A stretch of DNA of 64,000 nt, taken from assembly GCF_031426495.1 (NCBI RefSeq), contig NZ_JANPLK010000014.1, positions 62,001 through 126,000 of the forward strand, in the 5' to 3' direction. The notes under the pieces were generated by a model. It saw only the letters and a list, made by a program, of their open reading frames with translations. It did not search any database and was not told the DNA's origin. This stretch comes from Gemmatimonas sp. (GTDB lineage Bacteria; Gemmatimonadota; Gemmatimonadetes; Gemmatimonadales; Gemmatimonadaceae). How positions within the stretch are numbered: the stretch's first letter is position 1; each line of letters starts with the position of its first letter. Of this stretch, positions 17,588-25,655 are shown in pieces. A program made the translations under genes and the position numbers.

Positions 17588-19717
17588 TTATCCCACCCGA
17601 AAGAGCTCCAGTGCGCGGGCATAGCCCACTGTCAGGAGGTGGCGAAGCCCGTGATGCGACGGGGCCGTGAGTTCCGGGTCGTCCTTCAGCAGGCGTTCGG
17701 CCACAATCCGGGCCGTCTCATTGAGCGCCTCGTCTCGGAGCGGATCGGCGATCCGGAACGCCGGTAGCCCGTGCTGCTTGGCGCCGAACAAGTCACCCAT
17801 GCCGCGCAGCTGCAGGTCGGCCCGCGCGATCTCGAACCCGTCTTCGGTTCCGGCGAACAACCCGAGACGTTCCGCTGCCTCGGCCCCCACATCGCCCAAC
17901 AGAATGCAGTACGATTGCTCCGCGCCGCGCCCGACCCGGCCGCGCAGCTGATGCAACTGCGAGAGACCAAATCGCTCCGGGTGCTCGATGATCATGACCG
18001 TGGCGTTGCCGACATCGATGCCCACCTCAATGACCGTCGTGGCCACCAGCACGTCCACCTCGCCATCGCGGAACGCGCGCATGATCGCATCGCGCTCGTC
18101 GGCCGGAAGTCGCCCATGTAGCAGCGCCACCCGCCGCTTGGCGAATGGCCCGCTGACAAGCTCCTCGAACATCACCGTGGCCGCTTTGAGCTCCATCTTC
18201 TCGGACGTCTCGATGAGCGGATACACCACATACACCTGGCGTCCGGCCTCGAGCTGCGTGTTGGCGAACTCGAACACTTTCGGCCGTCCCGATTCCGGAC
18301 GCACCACCGTGGTGATCGGGTGTCGACCCGGCGGGCGTTCATCGAGCACGCTCACATCGAGATCGCCGTACAGCGTGAGCGCCAGCGAACGCGGAATCGG
18401 CGTCGCGCTCATGAGCAACACGTCGGGCGCCTTGCCCTTCAACCCAAGCGTCGCGCGCTGCTCGACACCGAACCGATGCTGCTCATCGATGATCGCGAGG
18501 CCGAGGTTGGCGAACGCCACGTCACCCTGAATCAGCGCGTGGGTGCCGATCGCGAGCACGGGCCCGTCGTCGGCCAGACGCGCGAGCGCGGCGCGGCGCT
18601 CCTTAGCCCCTAGCCGCCCGGTGAGCAACACGGGGGTGATGCCGAGTGGAGCGAGGAGCGCGCCAATACTTCGCGCATGTTGCTCGGCCAGCAACTCGGT
18701 GGGCGCCATCAGCGCGACCTGAGCGCCGTTCTCCATGGCCAGCAGCGCCGAGAACACCGCGACCACCGTCTTGCCGGCGCCCACATCGCCCTGCAGCAAG
18801 CGATGCATGCGCCGCGAACTCGCCATGTCGGCCACGATCTCGCGAATGGCCCGGACCTGCGCGCCCGTGAGCGTGTACGGCAGCACCGCGCGGAGTTTCG
18901 TGGTCAGATCGCGACGATTCACGAACGCGGTTCCGCCACGAGCTTCGCGCGCCACCTGATTCGCCTTCCGGTGCAGCAACTGCACGCACAACAACTCTTC
19001 GAACGCGAGCCGGGCGCGTCCGCGCAGCGCTTCGGCCACCGACGTCGGGCGATGGACCAGTCGCAGCGCCTCCGGCAACGGCGGCACGTCGGCCTGCGCC
19101 AAGATCTCGCGCGGCAGCGTTTCCTGCACCAACGGCAGCAGCTGATCGAGATGCTGCTGCACCATGGCGCGCAGCACGCGCACCGAGAGGCCCTCGGTGC
19201 TGGGATAGACCGCCAGCACGCGTCCTTCGTTCGTGCCTTCTTCTTCCGGCCCGAGATTCACGAACTCGCGCGGCTGCAGGCGGCGGCCGTGGAAGAAGCG
19301 GACCTGCCCCGTACAGAGCAACCAGTCGCCCTTGTTGATCGTGCGATCGAGGAACGGTTGCCCGGGCCACGCCACTTCGATCATCCCGCTCGCGTCCTGC
19401 ACGACGGCCTGAAATACCCGCAGCCCCTTGCGGGTGGGCAGCACGCCTTTGGCGATCACTTGGCCGAGTACCGTGATATCGGCGCCGACGACAGCCTGCG
19501 CGATGCGCGTGACCGTGCTGGCATCTTCGTAGCGGTGCGGCACGTGGCGGAGCAGATCGCCGGCCATCGTGATGCCGAGTCGTGCCAGCAGCTCGGCGCG
19601 CACCGGACCGACGCCTTTGAGATACGTGACCGGCGTGTCGAGCGTGAGCCGCGGCGCCGGACGCGCAGGCGGACGTCGCTTCCGCTCCTGCGGGTCACGA
19701 TCGCCGCCGAACGCCAT
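17588..19717 (-). CDS. recG: ATP-dependent DNA helicase RecG
   Basis: Branch-migrating helicase that regresses stalled replication forks. The N-terminal wedge/OB region (LRHVPHRYEDAS, near residues 40-160) precedes two RecA-like domains with Walker A QGDVGAGKT, Walker B-type DEQH in IDEQHRFGV, and motif VI QLRGRVGRG. Length 709 is normal. ATG at 19717 shares bases with the ftsY stop; a GTG lies one codon upstream. Co-transcribed with ftsY. Confidence 0.96.
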   Translation of the reverse strand: MAFGGDRDPQERKRRPPARPAPRLTLDTPVTYLKGVGPVRAELLARLGITMAGDLLRHVPHRYEDASTVTRIAQAVVGADITVLGQVIAKGVLPTRKGLRVFQAVVQDASGMIEVAWPGQPFLDRTINKGDWLLCTGQVRFFHGRRLQPREFVNLGPEEEGTNEGRVLAVYPSTEGLSVRVLRAMVQQHLDQLLPLVQETLPREILAQADVPPLPEALRLVHRPTSVAEALRGRARLAFEELLCVQLLHRKANQVAREARGGTAFVNRRDLTTKLRAVLPYTLTGAQVRAIREIVADMASSRRMHRLLQGDVGAGKTVVAVFSALLAMENGAQVALMAPTELLAEQHARSIGALLAPLGITPVLLTGRLGAKERRAALARLADDGPVLAIGTHALIQGDVAFANLGLAIIDEQHRFGVEQRATLGLKGKAPDVLLMSATPIPRSLALTLYGDLDVSVLDERPPGRHPITTVVRPESGRPKVFEFANTQLEAGRQVYVVYPLIETSEKMELKAATVMFEELVSGPFAKRRVALLHGRLPADERDAIMRAFRDGEVDVLVATTVIEVGIDVGNATVMIIEHPERFGLSQLHQLRGRVGRGAEQSYCILLGDVGAEAAERLGLFAGTEDGFEIARADLQLRGMGDLFGAKQHGLPAFRIADPLRDEALNETARIVAERLLKDDPELTAPSHHGLRHLLTVGYARALELFRVG

Positions 19718-20646
19718 CACGCCTCCACCAGCTCCTTGGCGTAGTCTCCCGCATCGAACGGCTCGAGGTCGCCGATCTGCTCGCCGAGTCCGACGAACTT
19801 GATCGGCACGTTGAGCGCCTCGTGCACGGCCACCACGATGCCGCCCTTGGCGGTGCCATCGAGCTTCGTGACCACGATGCCCGTGACCGGCACGGCGGCC
19901 GAGAAGGTCCGCGCCTGTGAGAGCGCGTTCTGGCCGATCGTGCCATCGAGCACGAGCAGCACTTCGTGCGGAGCGTCGGGAAGCCGTTTCATGATCACGC
20001 GATGAATCTTGCGCAACTCCGTCATGAGATCGTCACTCGTGTGCAGGCGACCGGCCGTGTCCACGATGACAATGTCAGCACCGCGCGTCATGCCGGCATC
20101 GACGGCGTCGAATGCGACTGACGCGGGATCCGATCCCGGGGCGCCGCCCACGAAGTCGACTCCGGCACGCTCTGCCCACACGCGCAGCTGGTCGATGGCG
20201 CCGGCGCGGAACGTGTCGGCGGCGCCGAGCAACACCTTCTTGCCTTCCTTCTTCAATTGCGCCGACAACTTGCCGATGAAGGTCGTCTTGCCGGCGCCGT
20301 TCACCCCGATCACGAGGATCACCGTCGGACCCGTCGTGGCACGGAGCAGCGACGGATCCGCGTTGCCCTTCCGCAGCGCGGCTTCGATGCCCTTGGCCAG
20401 AGCACCACGGAATTCCGCTTCGGTTTTGACTTCACCGCGCTTGGCGCGAAACTCGACGTCCGCCACCAGTGCCAGCGACGTGGTGACGCCAAAATCGGAT
20501 TCGATCAGGAGCGTCTCGAGCGTCTCGAGCGATCCCTCGTCGACGCCCTTGAAGAGCACCGACACATCGGTGAACGCAACGTCCTTGAAGCGCTGCCAGA
20601 GCGAGCGCTTGGGAGCTTCATCCTTACGGCGAAACAGGCGAGCCAT
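19717..20646 (-). CDS. ftsY: Signal recognition particle receptor FtsY
   Basis: SRP receptor GTPase delivering ribosome-nascent chain complexes to the translocon. The N domain (1-100) is followed by the G domain with G1 GVNGAGKTT, the DTFRAGA motif, G3 DTAGR and G4 TKLDG. The short basic N-terminus (MARLFRRKDEAPKR) replaces the long acidic A domain of E. coli FtsY, as in many phyla. ATG at 20646 is the family start. Length 309. Confidence 0.96.
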   Translation of the reverse strand: MARLFRRKDEAPKRSLWQRFKDVAFTDVSVLFKGVDEGSLETLETLLIESDFGVTTSLALVADVEFRAKRGEVKTEAEFRGALAKGIEAALRKGNADPSLLRATTGPTVILVIGVNGAGKTTFIGKLSAQLKKEGKKVLLGAADTFRAGAIDQLRVWAERAGVDFVGGAPGSDPASVAFDAVDAGMTRGADIVIVDTAGRLHTSDDLMTELRKIHRVIMKRLPDAPHEVLLVLDGTIGQNALSQARTFSAAVPVTGIVVTKLDGTAKGGIVVAVHEALNVPIKFVGLGEQIGDLEPFDAGDYAKELVEA

Positions 20647-20692
20647 TCTTGACCAGGCGAAGAGAAACGAAGTGTCGAGCGAGTGGCGACGA

Positions 20693-22585
20693 TCAGCGAT
20701 AGCCGCCAGCACGGCGGCCGATCCATTCGCCGCACAGCAGCAACAGGGCGAGCACGAAGGGCCATCCGGCGTCGGCCAGTCGCGGGGCATCCGACGACAA
20801 CGCCCCGCGGGAGAGCACGCCATCGCGCACGGTGGGGGCACGGGGCACCCATTCGCGCGAGGCGTTCACCACCAACACGCTGGGACCGCCCTCGGCCTGC
20901 ACATCGTACACCCCAGCGGCCAACGCGGGTGAGGTAGTTTCGAAGCTCGAGCCGGTGAATCGCAACGTGAGTGAATCGACCACGCTGTCCCCACGGCGGC
21001 TGAGTCGCACGGCCACGACCGAATCGGCCCCGCCGCGGCGCCACGCCACCGGATCACCGGCACGCATCAGTGACGCCATTGGCCGCGCCGCACGCACATC
21101 ACCGCGTCCAGCGGCCAACCAGTCGAAGATGGCGCCCCACAACGCGCCGAACGCCTCAGCGGACCTTCCGCCGCGTAGCGCCCAGCCAGCGTATCCCGAG
21201 CCAGAGACGACGACGGTGCGCACACCGTTCTCGATGCGCGCGGCGATGGCCGGCACCGCCTCGCCTCGCTTCCCCAACTGCGCCGTCAGGACGGGCATGG
21301 TGCCACGCGCCGGGCCGGCGAGCGTGAGGGGTGGCAAGGAATCGAGCGGCAAGCCGGCGAGTGCGGCGGCCAACGGCGACGCCGGCACGCCTGACGCATA
21401 CCACTCGGGCGTTCGTGCCATTTCACCGGCCCGCGCGATCGCCGTGGGCGGCGCGGGAATCCAGAGCGCCTTCGCGCCGGTGGCGCTCCGCACCGCTGCG
21501 CGCGGACGCCACGCCGTATCGCCATGTACGATCAGCATCCCTGCCGCCCCGGCCTGCGTCTTGACGTCGTCCTCACTGATCGGCGCCAACGAGCCTTCCA
21601 CCCGCCACACACCGGGTGCGAGGCGCAGGAAGGCCCGTGTCGGCACGTTCAGGGCGCCGCGCAGCACCACCAGTGCCTCGCGCACATCGAGGTCAGGCGC
21701 GGTCGAGACAAACACCGCCGCAGGGCGGTCACCGATGTCGATCGTGCTGGACAGCGTGTCGTTGCGCGGTTCGGCGTCACCGGGAACGAGCACCACCGAT
21801 CGCACGATCGCCGAACGCGCACCGCGCGGCAGGGCGATGGTGGCGGTCACGCGCGTGGAGGTGAGCGCACCCAACGCCGGCACAGGGAGCGTAGCCGGCG
21901 CGACACCATCGACCATCACGCGCCACTGCGCCTGTGGCGTCGCCGTGGCACCGGAAGTGATGGTTGCCGCCACCGTGATCGTATCGCCCGCTGTGGCGCT
22001 CGTCGGCACTGCCATCTCGGCGATCGCGCCGTCGGTGCGCGGCGCATTCGCCAGCACGCGAATGCGCGAGCCGGTCGGGGCTTCGGCGAGGGACTCGGCA
22101 TCATCCACCTCACCGTCGGTGAGCAGCACCAGCGGACGCCCGAGCGAGGCCGCCCGATCGACTGCGGCGCGCACACGCGAACCTTGATCATCGGACCGCA
22201 GCGTCGCGATGTCGGAGGCGCTGATGTCGCGAATGGAATCGCCAACGATCACGAAGGCCTCGGCGCCGGGCGCATCGCGCTTGGCCGTCGCGGCCAGGCG
22301 CTCGCGCCACGCGTTGACCACGGAGTTCTCGTCACCGACCGCGCGACGCGAGGAGGCAGAGACGTCGATCGCCACCAGGGGCGTTGCCGGGCGGGGTGGC
22401 GCCGAGGGGGCGCCGAACAGAATGGCCGCGACGAGCGTCACGGCGAGGGCGCGCAAGGCGCCAAGCATGATCGCACGGGAGCGCGCAAGCGTTCCGACAC
22501 GCCCGTAGGCGAGCCAGGCCGCGGCAACGCCGAGTGCGAGGGCAAGTATCCAGCGAATCACGACAGTAACGTCATTGATCGGCAC
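20693..22585 (-). CDS. Membrane-anchored von Willebrand factor A-type protein
   Basis: About 630 residues with two N-terminal hydrophobic helices, a VWA-like domain with MIDAS motif VAIDVSASS and the later LLTDGEVDD, long Thr/Ala-rich beta regions and a C-terminal helix (WPFVLALLLLCGEWIG). This resembles BatA-like or membrane VWA/glutamine amidotransferase-like proteins; the function is not known. Start uncertain: GTG at 22585 or 22561; an upstream TTG at 22609 lies inside a terminator palindrome and is unlikely. It lies 46 bases ahead of ftsY. Confidence 0.78.
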   Translation of the reverse strand: MPINDVTVVIRWILALALGVAAAWLAYGRVGTLARSRAIMLGALRALAVTLVAAILFGAPSAPPRPATPLVAIDVSASSRRAVGDENSVVNAWRERLAATAKRDAPGAEAFVIVGDSIRDISASDIATLRSDDQGSRVRAAVDRAASLGRPLVLLTDGEVDDAESLAEAPTGSRIRVLANAPRTDGAIAEMAVPTSATAGDTITVAATITSGATATPQAQWRVMVDGVAPATLPVPALGALTSTRVTATIALPRGARSAIVRSVVLVPGDAEPRNDTLSSTIDIGDRPAAVFVSTAPDLDVREALVVLRGALNVPTRAFLRLAPGVWRVEGSLAPISEDDVKTQAGAAGMLIVHGDTAWRPRAAVRSATGAKALWIPAPPTAIARAGEMARTPEWYASGVPASPLAAALAGLPLDSLPPLTLAGPARGTMPVLTAQLGKRGEAVPAIAARIENGVRTVVVSGSGYAGWALRGGRSAEAFGALWGAIFDWLAAGRGDVRAARPMASLMRAGDPVAWRRGGADSVVAVRLSRRGDSVVDSLTLRFTGSSFETTSPALAAGVYDVQAEGGPSVLVVNASREWVPRAPTVRDGVLSRGALSSDAPRLADAGWPFVLALLLLCGEWIGRRAGGYR

Positions 22586-22600
22586 GATGGGAGAAAGGGC

Positions 22601-22634
22601 AAAGGGCAAAGAAGCCGAAGCCTCTTTGCCCTTT
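22601..22634 (-). terminator. Hairpin after the M23 peptidase gene
   Basis: AAAGGGCAAAGA (22601-22612) and TCTTTGCCCTTT (22623-22634) form a perfect 12-base stem with a 10-base loop. On the minus strand it begins 22 bases after the M23 peptidase stop and is followed by a pyrimidine-rich stretch. It probably ends the ftsZ-M23 transcript before the VWA gene. Confidence 0.75.
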
Positions 22635-22656
22635 ACGCGGAACGATGCCGATCAGT

Positions 22657-23952
22657 TCAGTCGCCGGCGACGCGCGTGATCACCGGCGCCGCCGCCGTGC
22701 TCGCGGCGCGGGGGCCATCGAGACGGGCGAAGAGCCGTGCCCTGAGATCGTCGAAGCTCGCACGCTGTCCTGAGGCGAGCGGCTCACCGGTCACGTTGCG
22801 CAGGGCGACCCTCGGATCGCGGTGCTTACCGTTCACGAGCACTTCAAAATGCAGGTGAGGTGCGGTGGACAGCCCCGTGGTGCCCACGAACGCGACCGTA
22901 CGCGAGATCGAGACCGTGGTGCCACGACGGATGCCAGGGGCGAACGCATTCAGATGGCCATAGCGCGTGACGAAGCCGTTGCGATGCCGAATCTCGAGCA
23001 CGCGACCATACCCGCCCTTCCAGCCGGCAAAGATCACGACGCCATCGCCCAGCGCGCGGACGGGGGTGCCGCGGGCGGCGGCATAGTCCATCCCTTGGTG
23101 CGCGCGCACGGTGCCGAGGATCGGATGGCGACGCAGGCCGAACACGCTCGAGATGCGCCGGAAAGCGAGCGGTGCCCGCAGAAACGCGGCTCGCATCGAC
23201 TTGCCTTCTCCATCGAAATACGCGCTCTTGCTGCCCTGCGCGAATCGCATGGTTTCCACGCGACGGCCATCGACGGTGAGCCGGGCGGCGATGACGTCGC
23301 CGGGTCGGACAGCCCCATTCGGCGCGCGCTGGCGCTCCATGAGCACTTTGATCGTATCGCCTTCGCGCAGATCGCGGCTCAGGTCGACGCGGTATTCAAG
23401 AATGTCGGCCAGCGCGTAGGCGACTTCATTGCGCACATTGGCCGGAAACGCATCGGCACCCTGTGCAATGGCTCCCGTCAGCGTGGACGAGACCACGCCG
23501 CCAACGACGACCGTGTCGGTGGTCCAAGGCAGCGTCTCTTCTTTCTCCAGCCATCCGGACCGCGAACCGCCCGTGGCGGAGCGTGTGAAGCGCACCAAGC
23601 GATCGATGGCCAGCTGCAGCACGACCTCGGAGGCGCCGGAATCCGCGCTGACCGTAGAGGTGATCGTGGTGCCGGCGCGGATCTTCCGGGCGTCGATTGC
23701 CTGCGACTCGCGCAACACACGGGCGGCTTCGTCGCGCGGGACGCCTGCGCGTTCCAGCACGGCCACGAGCGGCTCCCCCCGCTTGACGGTGTCGACGCGC
23801 ACGCGCCACTTGGACGCGACAGAAACACGAGACCCCGCAGCGAGCACTGTCGCTGCGGGGCGTTCGGGGACAGGACGTCCCAACGCAATTGCGGTGGCTC
23901 CGATACCGGCACAAAGGGTAGCCATCAGGAGCCGTGCGCGAGCGCTGGTCAA
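22657..23952 (-). CDS. Secreted M23-family peptidoglycan endopeptidase
   Basis: Predicted murein hydrolase or regulator of one. The 431-residue protein has an N-terminal hydrophobic export segment (about 8-24), an OapA/LysM-like middle with RVDTVKRGEPLVAVLERAG, and a C-terminal LytM domain with zinc ligands H285 and D289 (HQGMD) and H366xH368 (HLHFEV), so it is catalytically complete. The start is TTG at 23952: it overlaps the ftsZ stop by four bases (TTGA), and GGAG lies nine bases ahead. Coupling to ftsZ suggests a role in septal wall splitting, by inference. Confidence 0.92.
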   Translation of the reverse strand: MTSARARLLMATLCAGIGATAIALGRPVPERPAATVLAAGSRVSVASKWRVRVDTVKRGEPLVAVLERAGVPRDEAARVLRESQAIDARKIRAGTTITSTVSADSGASEVVLQLAIDRLVRFTRSATGGSRSGWLEKEETLPWTTDTVVVGGVVSSTLTGAIAQGADAFPANVRNEVAYALADILEYRVDLSRDLREGDTIKVLMERQRAPNGAVRPGDVIAARLTVDGRRVETMRFAQGSKSAYFDGEGKSMRAAFLRAPLAFRRISSVFGLRRHPILGTVRAHQGMDYAAARGTPVRALGDGVVIFAGWKGGYGRVLEIRHRNGFVTRYGHLNAFAPGIRRGTTVSISRTVAFVGTTGLSTAPHLHFEVLVNGKHRDPRVALRNVTGEPLASGQRASFDDLRARLFARLDGPRAASTAAAPVITRVAGD

Positions 23953-25205
23953 TCCATCTGTCTCCGTATGAACGTCGGGATTTCCATGTCGTCTAGCTCA
24001 GTGCTTGGCGACGGGGAGATCGGAGGAACGCGAGACGGCCGTGGCGGCGCGCCTTCCCAAGCAGGACGAGCGGGGGCGGCCACAGGTCTCGAAGCGGGCC
24101 GGTCCCTCGTAGGGAACGGCAGCACCGCAGGGGACTTGGCCGCCGCTGCAGGAGGAAAAGATGCAGCGGGCGGATTGGCAGCGGAAGGGCTCGTTGTGCC
24201 GAGCGGCACATTACGGACGACTCCGTTGCCGGCGCCTCCCTGCATCTGCCGGTCGAATCCGGTCGCAATGACCGTAACGCGGATCTCGTTCATCATGGCG
24301 GGCTCATGCACGGCGCCGAAGATGATCTCGGCGTTGTCCCCGACCGCGTCGTGCACGATGTCGTTGATCTGCGTGACTTCGCCGAGGGTAAGGTCTTCGC
24401 CGCCCGTGATGTTGACGAGCACGCCGGTGGCGCCGGAGATCGAGACGTTGTCGAGCAACGGCGAGGCGATAGCCTGCTGGGCGGCTTCCATGGCGCGGTT
24501 CTCGCCGCGGCCGATGCCCGTGCCCATGAGCGCCGAGCCGCCGTTCTGCATGACGGTGCGCACGTCGGCGAAGTCGACGTTCACGAGGCCGGTTTCGCTG
24601 ATGAGCAGCGAAATGCCCTGCGTGGCGTGCAGCAATACTTCGTCGGCCTTCTTGAGCGCCTCATGGAACGGGATGCCCTTGCCGACCACCGCGAGCAGTC
24701 GCTCGTTGGGCACGATAATCATCGTGTCCACGTGCTTGCGCATCTCGGCGATGCCTTCTTCCGCCTGGCGCATCCGCTTGCGTCCTTCGAACAGGAACGG
24801 CCGCGTGACGATGCCGACGGTGAGCGCGCCCGCTTCACGCGCCAGCTCGCAGATCACGGGAGCCGCGCCCGTGCCCGTCCCGCCACCCATACCACAGGTG
24901 ACGAACACGAGATCCGCGTTGCCAAGCACGCGCTTGGTGTCTTCTCGGTTTTCATCGATCGCCTGCCGCCCGATCTCCGGGCGAGCGCCAGCACCGAGTC
25001 CACGCGTGAGCTTCTTGCCGATCTGAATCTTGACGTCGGCCTTGGAATTCATGAGCGCCTGCGCGTCGGTGTTCACCGAAATGAACTCGACGCCCTCGAG
25101 GTGTTCCTCGATCATGCGGTTGACGGCATTACCGCCACCGCCGCCCACGCCCACGACTTTCATGCGGGCGTTCTGGGAAGCGCTCTCTTCGAACTCGAAG
25201 GTCAT
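23949..25205 (-). CDS. ftsZ: Cell division GTPase FtsZ
   Basis: Tubulin-like GTPase forming the division ring. The signature GGGTGTG is at 107-113, the T7 catalytic loop NVDFADVRTVM follows, and the extreme C-terminus MEIPTFIRRQMD is the conserved FtsA/ZipA-binding tail after a Pro/Ala-rich linker (about 330-400). Length 418. ATG at 25205 is selected by GGAG 8 bases upstream and by the short MTFEFEE N-terminus; the frame continues upstream without homology. It is separated from ftsA by an M14 peptidase gene. Confidence 0.97.
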   Translation of the reverse strand: MTFEFEESASQNARMKVVGVGGGGGNAVNRMIEEHLEGVEFISVNTDAQALMNSKADVKIQIGKKLTRGLGAGARPEIGRQAIDENREDTKRVLGNADLVFVTCGMGGGTGTGAAPVICELAREAGALTVGIVTRPFLFEGRKRMRQAEEGIAEMRKHVDTMIIVPNERLLAVVGKGIPFHEALKKADEVLLHATQGISLLISETGLVNVDFADVRTVMQNGGSALMGTGIGRGENRAMEAAQQAIASPLLDNVSISGATGVLVNITGGEDLTLGEVTQINDIVHDAVGDNAEIIFGAVHEPAMMNEIRVTVIATGFDRQMQGGAGNGVVRNVPLGTTSPSAANPPAASFPPAAAAKSPAVLPFPTRDRPASRPVAAPARPAWEGAPPRPSRVPPISPSPSTELDDMEIPTFIRRQMD

Positions 25206-25655
25206 GCGGGGGAGCTCCATACGGGGCTTTGCGGGCTCAGGGTGGTTCGCACAGCAACCCGGCAGCAGGCTGGGTCGCCACGAATCCTCTGCAGCGAGCT
25301 CCGCCAACGTTGGCGGTCCGCGCACGGACTCTCGGGAATGTGGAAGATCATGCCGCATGATGCGAAAGCTTCCCTAGAATACACATTCGAGAGTGCAGCG
25401 CAACCCGTGAAATCCGTTGAAGTTGGACGGATTCGTCACGACTTTGGGCGGCGTGAAACAGGCCCGATTTTATCCACATATTCGCCGCATGGAACGGCTT
25501 GTGACATTCGCGAATGGGGCCATTGAACTGATCACACAGAGCAAAGGAGAAAAAGAGAAAAGGAGGCGACTGGATTGGGCGGCCCGGTCTCTTTTTCTCT
25601 TTTTCTCTTCGCCTCCGTCTGATCAGTTCAGCGGGTCTGCGTCAAATGCGCGACC
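25206..25655 (-). promoter_or_regulatory. ftsZ upstream region with perfect palindrome
   Basis: This 450-base gap holds three things. Nearest ftsZ, CCGCCAACGTTGGCGG at 25301-25316 is a perfect 16-base palindrome, a good operator or hairpin candidate about 96 bases before the start codon. Further up, on the minus strand, TTGCGC and TATTCT with 16 bases between (around 25376-25404) are a possible promoter. The far end carries the large palindrome at 25525-25629. Confidence 0.5.
25525..25629 (-). terminator. Long palindrome after the M14 peptidase gene
   Basis: GAACTGATCA (25525-25534) and TGATCAGTTC (25620-25629) open a roughly 45-base imperfect stem. Its centre is a purine-rich GAGAAAAAGAGAAAA arm facing its pyrimidine complement. 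It begins about 26 bases after the peptidase stop and separates that gene from the ftsZ promoter region. The U-rich descending arm on the minus strand makes termination likely. Confidence 0.7.

Noticed and set aside
22822..25026. 734-codon plus-strand open frame
   Set aside because: It lies opposite the M23 peptidase and ftsZ, both certain; composition is that of a shadow frame.
25206..25358. N-terminal extension of FtsZ
   Set aside because: The extra 51 codons run over the palindrome at 25301-25316, and the ATG at 25205 has its own ribosome site.
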